A stretch of DNA of 64,000 nt from Streptomyces antimycoticus (GTDB lineage: Bacteria > Actinomycetota > Actinomycetes > Streptomycetales > Streptomycetaceae): positions 930,001-994,000 of the forward strand of contig NZ_BJHV01000001.1 in the NCBI RefSeq assembly GCF_005405925.1, read 5' to 3'. The notes under the pieces are model-generated. The model was not told where the DNA came from, ran no database searches, and worked only from the letters and a program-made list of their open reading frames with translations. The translations under genes were made by a program, and so were the position numbers. Positions within the stretch are counted from its first letter, which is position 1. Every line of letters starts with the position of its first letter. This document shows, piece after piece, positions 44,788-52,184 of the stretch.

Positions 44788-46036
44788 GCACGGACACCAC
44801 GGACGAGACGGCGGGCGGGGCCGCCGGCCACCGCACCTACCGCCAGGTGCTGACGGGGAACCCGCGCCTGGCCGTACTGCTCGCCGGCTATGTGGTCTCC
44901 AGCGTGGGCGACGGCATCCTGCTGATCGCCCTGCCGCTGCTGGCCATACGCCACCACGGGCAGCTCTCCGCCCCCGTGGCGGTCGGCCTGGTGATGACCG
45001 CGCCCTATGTGCTGTCGACCGTGCTCGCCCTCAGCATCGGCCTGGGACGGCTGCGACTGCCCACCCGGGCCGTGGTCATCACCGACAGCGCGCTGCGCAC
45101 CGTCCTCTTCACGGTGGTGGGCCTCGCCGCCATGGCCGACCGGATCGACATCCGGTTCCTGGTGGTGGCGCTGCTCCTCGGGTCCGTCCTGCATCAGACG
45201 GCCTCCAGCAGCCGGCGCCTCGTCGCCACCGGTATGGCCGGGAAGGACGAGCTCTTCACCGTCAACGGACTGCTGGGCTTCGCCAACAGCCTGGCGCTCT
45301 ACGTCGTGGGGCCGGCGGTCGGTGGCGCGGTCACGGTCGCGTTCGGAGCGGACGTGGCCGTCCTCCTCGAAGCGCTCAGCTTCCTCTTGCTGTTCGGGGC
45401 CGTCGCGCTCGTCGTGCCGCCACAGCCGAGAGCGCCCCGGGCGGAGCGGTCGACGGAGTCCGGGTGGCGGATCCTGCGGCTGCGTCCCGTGGCCGCCCGC
45501 CTGTTCTTCGTGGTCTTCTTCTTCAATCTGTCCTATATGCCGGTGGAAGTGGCGCTTCCGGTGCTGGTCAACGGGGATCTCCACGGGGACGGAAACACCC
45601 TGGGCCTCATCTGGACCGCCTTCGGCGCCGGGGCGTTGCTCGGCGGGGCGCTCACCGGGTTCCTGCGGAAACTGCACCAGCAGGCCGTCCTGGTGGCGGT
45701 CATCGCGCTGTGGGGCGGTTCGGTGGTACTGCTCGCCCTGGCCCCCTCCGGGCCGGTGGCGATGTGCGCCTTCGCCCTGGCGGACTCATCTACGCCCCCT
45801 TCACACCCATCGCCTACACCTTTGTGCAGTCGGAACTCCCGCCCCATGAGCAGCAGCCGGTGATCACGCTCTGGACCACCGGCTCGACGCTGGCGGCCCC
45901 GATCGGCCTGCCGCTCAGCGGCCCGCTGGTGAGCGCCCTCGGTGCGCGCGGCGGACTGCTGCTCTCCGCGGCACTCACCCTCCTTCTCGTTCCGTTCGCC
46001 GCCAAGGGCCTGCTGGGCCCGCGCCGAGTCGCCTAG
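44784..46036 (+). CDS. MFS exporter of the biosynthetic cluster, one frame break
   Basis: A major facilitator of about 417 residues with 12 predicted helices, beginning RLAVLLAGYVVSSVGDGILL. The layout resembles the EntS/multidrug-exporter subfamily. The frame breaks near 45783; after AFALA one added G restores GLIYAPFTPIAYTFVQSELP. It is the likely exporter or self-resistance pump for the product. The start overlaps the split-barrel gene stop (ATGA). The methyltransferase follows after 16 bases with its own AGAGGAG site. Confidence 0.85.
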
Positions 46037-46052
46037 CCAGAGGAGTGCGCAC

Positions 46053-46796
46053 GTGCAGGGATACGAATCGTCGACCTACGGCGACCACATGACCGACCAC
46101 GACGCCATCGGCTGGCCGGCCGCGAAGGACGAGGACGCGGCGGTCGGGTTCCTCGTGGACGTGGCCAAGCCCGGCCATGCGCTGGAGCTCGGGGTGGGCA
46201 CCGGGCGGGTCGCCCTGCCGCTGGCAGAGCGGGGGGTGCGGGTGACCGGCATCGACGCCTCCCCCGTCATGCTCCAGCAGATGGCCGACAAGCCGGGCAG
46301 CGCACAGGTGCGGGCCGTCGAGGGCGACTTCGCGGAGGCCGCCGTCGAGGGGACCTTCGACCTCGTCTACGCCGTCCAGCACACGTTCTTCCTGCTGCGC
46401 GACCAGGAGACCCAGATCCGCTGCTTCCAGAACGTGGCCGCGCGGCTGGCCCCCGGTGGCGCCTTCGTCCTCCAGCTGTTCGTCCCCGATCCGCACCGGC
46501 TGATCCAGCCGCAGGCCAGCGACGCCCTTCATGTGGCACTCGACCAGGTGGTCCTGCGGGTCTCGAAGTTCGACCGGGTGACGCAGACGGTCAACCGGCA
46601 GTACGTCGCGATCACCGAGGGCGGGACGAAGCTGTACCCCATGGTGTTCCGCTACGCGTGGCCCACCGAGCTGGACCTGATGGCACGGCTGGCGGGCCTC
46701 CGGCTGGAAGGGCGCTGGGACGGCTGGTCGCGGGCGCCCTTCACCGCGGAGGGCGGGTATGTCGTGGTCTACCGGAAGCCCGCCGAGGCGGTGTGA
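46053..46796 (+). CDS. SAM-dependent methyltransferase (class I), last gene of the cluster
   Basis: A 247-residue methyltransferase starting with GTG 46053 after AGAGGAG. Motif I is ALELGVGTGRVALPLAERG near residue 43; VTGIDASPVMLQQM binds the SAM ribose, and FDLVYAVQHTFFLL is motif II. The family includes small-molecule N- and O-methyltransferases. It ends the plus-strand cluster and is convergent with the Gfo/Idh gene, with only 4 bases between. Methylation of the amino, hydroxy or amide group of the product is a reasonable inference. Confidence 0.88.
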   Translation: MQGYESSTYGDHMTDHDAIGWPAAKDEDAAVGFLVDVAKPGHALELGVGTGRVALPLAERGVRVTGIDASPVMLQQMADKPGSAQVRAVEGDFAEAAVEGTFDLVYAVQHTFFLLRDQETQIRCFQNVAARLAPGGAFVLQLFVPDPHRLIQPQASDALHVALDQVVLRVSKFDRVTQTVNRQYVAITEGGTKLYPMVFRYAWPTELDLMARLAGLRLEGRWDGWSRAPFTAEGGYVVVYRKPAEAV

Positions 46797-46800
46797 GGGG

Positions 46801-47822
46801 CTACGCCACGGTGTCGCCGACCCTCACGGGTCCGTTGATGGTGACCGACTGGATGGCCGCGAGCGCGACGGACAGGGCGGCGCGGGCGTCCTGTCCGGTG
46901 ACGGAGGGGGCGCGTCCGGTGCGCACACACTCGGTGAAGTCGGCGAGTTCGGCGACGTAGGCGTCGTGGAAGAGATCCTGGTCGTAGGTGACGCATGCGG
47001 CGCCGATGCCATCCGGGCCGTAGGCGGTCAGATGGCTGCGGCGGATGTCGCCCATGGTGAGCATGCCGGCCGAGCCGAAGACCTCACCGCGGACGTCGTA
47101 TCCGTACACCGCCTGGAAGTTCGCCTCGGCGGCGGCGAGGGCGCCGTTGTCGAAGCGGATGGTGACCACGGCGGTGTCGAGCAGTCCGCGGTCCTTGAAG
47201 TCGGGGCGGACCAGGGCGTCGGCGAACGCGAAGACCTCGACCGGGGTGGCGCCGGGGTTGAGATAACGCAGGGTGTCGAAGTCGTGGATGAGGGTCTCCA
47301 GGAAGATGGTCCACGGCGGGATGCGGCCCGGGTCGGCCAGCTTGGGGTCGCGGGTGAGCGAACGCAGCAGCTGCGGGGTGCCGATGGCGCCTGCGCGGAT
47401 CTTCTCGTGGGCGGCGTGGAAGCCGGTGTCGTAGCGGCGGTTGAAGCCCACCTGGAGGGGGACGCCGGCGTCGGCCGCGGCCGCGATGGCGCGGTCCGCC
47501 TCATCGAGGGTGATGGCCATGGGCTTCTCGCAGTAGACGGCCTTGCCCGCCCGGGCCGCGGCCTCGACCAGCCCGGCGTGGGTGCGGGCCGGGGTGGCGA
47601 TGACCACCGCCTCGATCCCGGGGTCGGAGAGCAGGTCGCCTATCTCGGTGTACGCCGTGGTGCCGCCCAGCCGGTCGGCGAGCGCCTGGGCGGCGCCCGG
47701 GCCGGGTCGGCGATGGCCGCGAGACGGGCGCCGGGGAGGCGGCGGGCGAGGGTCGCGGCGTGGAAGGAGCCCATACGGCCGGCGCCGATGAGACCGATGG
47801 GGAGAGGGTGTCGCGTGGTCAT
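46801..47822 (-). CDS. Gfo/Idh/MocA family oxidoreductase (inositol 2-dehydrogenase-like), one frame break
   Basis: An NAD(P)-dependent sugar or polyol dehydrogenase of about 340 residues. The N-terminus PIGLIGAGRMGSFHAATLAR is the Rossmann fold, CEKPMAITLDEADRAI carries the catalytic Lys, and LIHDFDTLRYLNPG holds the His-Asp pair typical of IolG-like enzymes. The frame breaks near 47697, where IADP should continue GPGAAQALADRLGG after one added G. It follows the isomerase-like gene on the same strand and shares its control. Inositol or a related cyclitol is a likely substrate but is not proved. Confidence 0.87.
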
Positions 47823-47868
47823 GCGGATGCTCCGTTGATTCCGTGAGTCCGTTGTTCCGGTAGGTTCC

Positions 47869-47932
47869 GTGGTTCCGTCGGTCCCGTGGTTCCGTCGGTC
47901 CCGTGGTTCCGTCGGTCCCGTGGTTCCGTCGG
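47869..47932. repeat. 17-bp tandem repeat (VNTR-like), 3.8 copies
   Basis: GTGGTTCCGTCGGTCCC repeats at 47869-47885, 47886-47902 and 47903-47919, with 13 further bases to 47932. Degenerate GTTCCG copies precede it. It fills the gap between the dehydrogenase and isomerase genes, just before the dehydrogenase start codon, so copy number could affect expression. Confidence 0.9.
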
Positions 47933-47990
47933 CGAGAACGGTGTGAACGGGTGCGATCAGGGCGGTACGGCGTCGCGGCCGCGGGGTCAG

Positions 47991-48773
47991 TCAGCGGGTG
48001 AAGGCGGAGCGGAAGCGCTCCAGGGCGAGGTCGCTGTCGCCGGAGGCCCACGCCTCCATGGCCACGGTGCCCTCGTAGCCGAGGTCGACGAGGGTGTGGG
48101 CGAGGGCAGGGTAGTTGATCTCCCCGGTTCCCGGCTCGCGGCGGCCCGGTACGTCGGCCACCTGGATCTCGCCGATCAGGCCCCGGCCGTGGGCCCGGCG
48201 AACCAGCTCGATCAGGTTTCCCTCGCCGATCTGCGCGTGGTACAGGTCCAGGTTCATCCGCAGGCCCGGCCGGGCCACGGCGTCGACCAGGGCCAGGGTG
48301 TCGGCGGCCGTCGCGAACGGCACGCCCGGGTGGTCGACGGCGGTGTTGAGGTTCTCCAGGGTGAAGGTGACCCCGGTGCGCTCGCCCAGTTCGGCGAGGC
48401 GGGTGAGGGTGCGATGGGCGGCGATCCACATCGGGCCGGTGGCCGGGCCCGCCACCGGCACCATCGGCAGGCCCTCGCCGTCCAGCCCGGTGCCATGCAG
48501 ATTCAGTCGGGGGCAGCCGAGTCGTTCGGCCACTTTGACCGACTCCTCGGCGGTGCGCAGCAGTTCGGCCGCCCCCTCCTCGTCCGTCAGGCTGCCGCGG
48601 AGATAGCCGGTCATCGAGGAGAACACCGCGCCGGTCCGCTCGAGGGCGGTCAGATCGTGTCGGCTCCAGTCCCAGATCTCGACCTGGAAGCCGGCGTCGT
48701 GGATGCGCCGCGCCCGTTCCTGGACCGGAAGATCCCGGAAGACCATCTCGGCGCAGACCGCCAACGTGTACAT
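47991..48773 (-). CDS. Hydroxypyruvate isomerase-like/xylose-isomerase-type TIM barrel protein
   Basis: A 260-residue TIM-barrel protein: MYTLAVCAEMVFRDLPVQER opens it, GFQVEIWDWSRHD follows, and TFTLENLNTAVDHPG, LRMNLDLYHAQIGEG, IGEIQVADVPGRREPGTGEI hold the Glu, Asp, His and Gln metal ligands typical of Hyi and OtnI enzymes. It isomerises a small hydroxy-keto acid or sugar. The start at 48773 is chosen over one 45 bases upstream because the operators overlap the longer version. It is the first gene of the operon that includes the dehydrogenase. Confidence 0.87.
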   Translation of the reverse strand: MYTLAVCAEMVFRDLPVQERARRIHDAGFQVEIWDWSRHDLTALERTGAVFSSMTGYLRGSLTDEEGAAELLRTAEESVKVAERLGCPRLNLHGTGLDGEGLPMVPVAGPATGPMWIAAHRTLTRLAELGERTGVTFTLENLNTAVDHPGVPFATAADTLALVDAVARPGLRMNLDLYHAQIGEGNLIELVRRAHGRGLIGEIQVADVPGRREPGTGEINYPALAHTLVDLGYEGTVAMEAWASGDSDLALERFRSAFTR

Positions 48774-48801
48774 CGCTGCTCGCCCTCTCTCCCGGCAATA
48801 A

Positions 48802-48906
48802 CTAGAACGTTCCAGCAACTAGAACGTTCTAGAGAACGAGCAGCAGTACGCCAGCCATCGGCCACCCCTGTCAAGGGCCGACGACTGCATCACTAGAACG
48901 TTATAG
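48802..48906. promoter_or_regulatory. Three LacI-type operators (CTAGAACGTTCTAG family)
   Basis: A perfect 14-bp palindrome CTAGAACGTTCTAG lies at 48819-48832, with near-copies CTAGAACGTTCCAG at 48802-48815 and CTAGAACGTTATAG at 48893-48906. The central AACGTT is typical of LacI-family sites. The first two centres are 17 bp apart and the third is 74 bp further on, so looping is possible. They lie between the isomerase gene and the divergent LacI gene and would control both. Confidence 0.8.
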
Positions 48907-49006
48907 AGGCCGGGCGCCGTGCATCGCGCCCTGGGCTACGATCGTCGCCCGGAAGGCGAATCCCCGCCCGCCCCGCCCGAAGACGACACCTCGACCAGGG
49001 AGACCA

Positions 49007-50035
49007 GTGGTGCCACCGACGCCGGCCGTCCCCCATGGGAAGCGCCCCACCCTCGCGGACGTGGCGGCGCGGGCAGGTGTGTCCACGGCGCTGGTCTCCA
49101 TCGTGATGCGGGACGCCAAGGGCGCCGGCGCCGCCACCCGCGAGCGGGTTCTCAAGGCGGCACAGGAGATCGGATACCGGCCGGACGCCCGCGCCCGGCT
49201 GCTGCGCAGCCACCGGTCCCATCTCCTCGGGGTGCAGTTCGGCCTCCAGCACCCCTTCCACTCCGATCTGCTGGAGGGCATCTACGCGGTGGCCGAGCCG
49301 GCCGGGTACCAGATCGCGCTGAGCGCCGTGGCCGCGGGCCGTGGCGAGCAGCGGGCGACCGACACCCTGCTCGCCGACCGCTGCGAGGCCCTGATCCTGC
49401 TCGGCCCGCAGGCCCCGGCCGCGCGGCTCGCCGAACTCGCCGGACAGCTCCCGGTCGTCTCCGTGGCCCGCCGGCTACGCGGGACCGCCCCGGGCGTGGA
49501 GGTGGTGCGGACCGCCGATGACGAGGGCGCCCGCCAGGCCGTGGACCACCTGGTGGCCCTCGGCCACCGCGACATCGCCCATATCGACGGTGGCAGGGCG
49601 CCCGGCGCCGCCGATCGGCGCCGTGGCTACCGCACCGCCATGAGCCGCCATGGCCTCGCCGACCACGTCCGCGTCCTGCCCGGCGGCCTCACCGAGGAGG
49701 ACGGCGCCACGGGCGCCCATGCCCTCCTCGACGCCACTCCCCTGCCCACGGCCGTCCTCGCCTTCAACGACCGCTCCGCCACCGGTGTCCTGGACACCTT
49801 CCTCCGCGCCCGGGTCTCCGTTCCCGACGAGGTCTCGGTCATCGGCTTCGACGACAGCCATCTGGCGCGCCTGGCCCATATCAACCTCACCACCGTCGGC
49901 CAGGACATCCCCCGCCTCGCCGAACTCGCCGTCGGCCGGGCCATCGCCCGCCTGGAGGGCGAGCGGACACCCACCGGGGAGGCGGTGGTCGCCCCGCACC
50001 TCGTCATCCGGGGCACGACGGCCGGACCCGCCTGA
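49007..50035 (+). CDS. LacI family transcriptional regulator of the isomerase-dehydrogenase operon
   Basis: A 342-residue repressor. The headpiece reads PTLADVAARAGVSTALVSIV, the hinge region RARLLRSHRSHLLG, and the sensor domain ends VSVIGFDDSHLARLAHINLT. GTG at 49007 has GACCAGGGAGA upstream. The three CTAGAACGTTCTAG-type operators lie 100-200 bases upstream. Autoregulation plus control of the divergent operon is the likely arrangement. The ligand is probably a sugar, polyol or inositol-type compound. Confidence 0.92.
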   Translation: MVPPTPAVPHGKRPTLADVAARAGVSTALVSIVMRDAKGAGAATRERVLKAAQEIGYRPDARARLLRSHRSHLLGVQFGLQHPFHSDLLEGIYAVAEPAGYQIALSAVAAGRGEQRATDTLLADRCEALILLGPQAPAARLAELAGQLPVVSVARRLRGTAPGVEVVRTADDEGARQAVDHLVALGHRDIAHIDGGRAPGAADRRRGYRTAMSRHGLADHVRVLPGGLTEEDGATGAHALLDATPLPTAVLAFNDRSATGVLDTFLRARVSVPDEVSVIGFDDSHLARLAHINLTTVGQDIPRLAELAVGRAIARLEGERTPTGEAVVAPHLVIRGTTAGPA

Positions 50036-50068
50036 TCCGCGACGGCCGGGGGCGTTTCGCCGTTGCCT

Positions 50069-51193
50069 CTAGAAGTGCTCGGGTACGTCGGCGGACAGCA
50101 GGTGCTCGGCGCCGCCTTCGAGGGCCTTGGCCATCTCGATGGAGCGGGGGAGCATGGTCTTCTCGTAGACGCGGATGGCGTCATCGACGGTGGCCGCGTT
50201 CGCGAGGGCGAGGGCGAGTTCGCTCGCGTCGAGCATGGCGAGGTTGACGCCGACACCGAGCGGGGGCATGAGGTGGGCGGCGTCGCCCAGCAGGGTCACC
50301 GTCGGGTTGTGTTCCCAGGTGTGCGGGACCGGGAGGGCGAAGAGCGGGCGGTCGATGTAGGGGCCGTCGTTGGTGGTGATCATCTGGCGCATGCGGGGCG
50401 ACCAGTGGGCGTACTCCTCGATGAGCAGGGCACGGATGCCGTCGGTGTCGTCGGTGGTCAGGCCGCTCCTGGCGAGCCAGTCGACCGGGGCTCGCCGGAT
50501 GACGTAGACGCGGATGTGGTCTCCGCTGTTGCGCTGGGCGAACAGGCCACGGTCGCCGTCAGCGGCGCCGGCGCTGCCCGAGCCGACCAGCTCGGCGAGG
50601 TCGGGGTGCCGGTTCTCGACGTCGGAGAACCATGCCTCCAGAAAGCTCACCCCGGTGTACTCGGGGACGGCCGGGGACACGGCCGGGCGTACCCGGGATG
50701 AGGCGCCGTCGGCGCCGATGACCAGATCGGTCTCGATGGTCGTGCCGTCGGCGAAGGACAGCTGCCGCGGCCCATCGGCGGGCCCGCTGACCGCATCGAG
50801 GGCGCGGCCCCAGTGCACGGTTCCCGGGTGCAGGGAGTCGAGCAGCAGGGTGCGCAGCTGGCCGCGGTCGATTTCCGGCTTGAACAGCTCGTCCGCCTCC
50901 GGGACGTGATGGAACGTCACCGTGCCGACCGAGTCCATCTTGCGCATTTCCTGCCCTTCGGGGCGGGCCAGCTCGAAGAACTCGTCGAGCAGGCCGGCTT
51001 CGCGCAGGGCGATCTGGCCGTTGTCCGCGTGCAGGTCGAGGGTGCCGCCCTGGTTGCGCGCGCCGGGGCCCGAGTCACGGTCGTAGACGGTGACCGCTAT
51101 GCCGCGCTGCTGGAGGATGCGGGCGCAGGTCAGGCCGCCGGGCCCGGCACCGATGATGCTGATGCGGGCGTGGGCGGGCTCTGGTGAGGTCAT
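50069..51193 (-). CDS. FAD-dependent monooxygenase (TetX/PHBH-like)
   Basis: A 374-residue group A flavoprotein monooxygenase. The FAD-binding GxGxxG is SIIGAGPGGLTCARIL, the second motif is LVIGADGASSRVRPAV (DG), and GDAAHLMPPLGVGVNLAMLD is the GD motif. GPGARNQGGTLDLHADNG resembles TetX-type proteins. Such enzymes hydroxylate aromatic or polyketide compounds, and some inactivate tetracyclines. The ATG at 51193 has AAAGGAACC upstream. The divergent TetR gene and the palindrome between them suggest drug- or substrate-induced expression. Confidence 0.88.
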   Translation of the reverse strand: MTSPEPAHARISIIGAGPGGLTCARILQQRGIAVTVYDRDSGPGARNQGGTLDLHADNGQIALREAGLLDEFFELARPEGQEMRKMDSVGTVTFHHVPEADELFKPEIDRGQLRTLLLDSLHPGTVHWGRALDAVSGPADGPRQLSFADGTTIETDLVIGADGASSRVRPAVSPAVPEYTGVSFLEAWFSDVENRHPDLAELVGSGSAGAADGDRGLFAQRNSGDHIRVYVIRRAPVDWLARSGLTTDDTDGIRALLIEEYAHWSPRMRQMITTNDGPYIDRPLFALPVPHTWEHNPTVTLLGDAAHLMPPLGVGVNLAMLDASELALALANAATVDDAIRVYEKTMLPRSIEMAKALEGGAEHLLSADVPEHF

Positions 51194-51398
51194 GGTGGTT
51201 CCTTTCACCGGCGAAGAGGAGGCATGGGGCGAGCAGTGCCGGGCATTCCGGCATCACCCTCGGTCTCGGACATGCCGCGCACCGGGCCTTCTTGACGCAC
51301 AGGACGGCGACCAGCGATGCGGTGCGACGAGGAGCATGCCGAGGAAGAGGTGCCGCTCGGGTTCTCGCAGCCCCAGAAAAGCAGACCCAATAAAAAAG

Positions 51399-51427
51399 TG
51401 CAACGAGTCCACTTAGCCCTCGATGCA
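51399..51427. promoter_or_regulatory. Inverted repeat in the TetR/monooxygenase divergent region
   Basis: TGCAACGAG (51399-51407) and CTCGATGCA (51419-51427) form an inverted repeat with one mismatch. It ends 21 bases before the TetR start, in an AT-rich patch (AATAAAAAAGT). It is the likely operator of that TetR. Confidence 0.5.
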
Positions 51428-51448
51428 ACTATCGGATATGCTCAAGCC

Positions 51449-52051
51449 ATGACCGAGCCCCCCGTCGGCCGCCGCGAACGCAAGAAGGCGGCCACCCGCC
51501 AGGCGATCGCCGACGCCGCGCTGCAGCTCTTCCTGGAACGCGGCTACGATCAGGTGAGCATCCGTGACATCGCCGACGCGGCCGACGTGTCGACCACGAC
51601 GGTCTTCAAGCACTTCACCGGCAAGGAAGCGCTGGTATTCGACCAGGAGCAGGGCCGGGAGTCACAACTGATCGCGGCGGTGCGGCAGCGAGCCGCCGGG
51701 CAGAGCATCCTCGATGCCCTCCGACAGCATGTCCTCGACTCCTGGCTGCCGATCACGGCGCATCCGCGGATGGCCGAGTTCACCAACCTGGTGGACTCCA
51801 CCCCGGCACTGCGCGCCTACGCGGAACGCATGTGGACCCGGCACACCGACAGCCTCAGCGCCGCCATCGCCGACGAGCTCGGCGTCGACCACGACAACCT
51901 CGCATGTGTGACTCTTGCCCGATTCGTACTCGAGGTCCCTGCCCTGGCCCGCGGCCAGCAGGACCGCCGAGCCGCCGTCGACGCGATCTTCGACATCCTC
52001 ACACGGGGCTGGCAACCGCCGACCAGGTCGTCCGCGCCCCGTAGCGCCTAG
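51449..52051 (+). CDS. TetR family transcriptional regulator
   Basis: A 200-residue regulator. The helix-turn-helix occupies about residues 15-60 (FLERGYDQVSIRDIADAADV, then STTTVFKHFTGKEAL). The C-terminal domain has ARFVLEVPALARGQQDRRAA, of the MftR-like group. It is divergent from the TetX-like monooxygenase, which it probably represses through the inverted repeat at 51399-51427. ATG 51449 lies immediately after the operator region; no strong ribosome site is visible, so translation may be nearly leaderless. Confidence 0.88.
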   Translation: MTEPPVGRRERKKAATRQAIADAALQLFLERGYDQVSIRDIADAADVSTTTVFKHFTGKEALVFDQEQGRESQLIAAVRQRAAGQSILDALRQHVLDSWLPITAHPRMAEFTNLVDSTPALRAYAERMWTRHTDSLSAAIADELGVDHDNLACVTLARFVLEVPALARGQQDRRAAVDAIFDILTRGWQPPTRSSAPRSA

Positions 52052-52146
52052 GTGTCCGCGGGGACCGGAATCACCGCGCGGATGCCGCACTTGCGCGCGT
52101 ACTCGCGGATGGCTCCCCGGGAGGCTGCGGCGACGCGGCGATAGAG
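52048..52146 (-). pseudogene. Transposase C-terminal remnant (IS5-type DDE)
   Basis: Reading leftwards from about 52146, the sequence gives GAIREYARKCGIRAVIPVPA then DT and a TAG at 52048-52050. The AIRxYxRxxGIRAVIPxPAD phrase is typical of the region after the second catalytic Asp in IS5-family transposases. Only about 32 codons remain, squeezed between the TetR gene and the phosphorylase/TPR gene. It is a scar of past transposition; no terminal repeats are evident. Confidence 0.55.
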
Positions 52147-52184
52147 TGCCCGGGAATGTCCCTCGATCACTGGAGAGAGCGCGG

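Noticed and set aside
44784..46036. Programmed frameshifting in the cluster genes
   Set aside because: The break sites lack a common slippery heptamer and also occur in unrelated operons; missing single bases in G/C runs explain them better.
47869..47932. A CRISPR-like array
   Set aside because: The 17-bp units are directly abutting with no spacers, so this is a tandem minisatellite.
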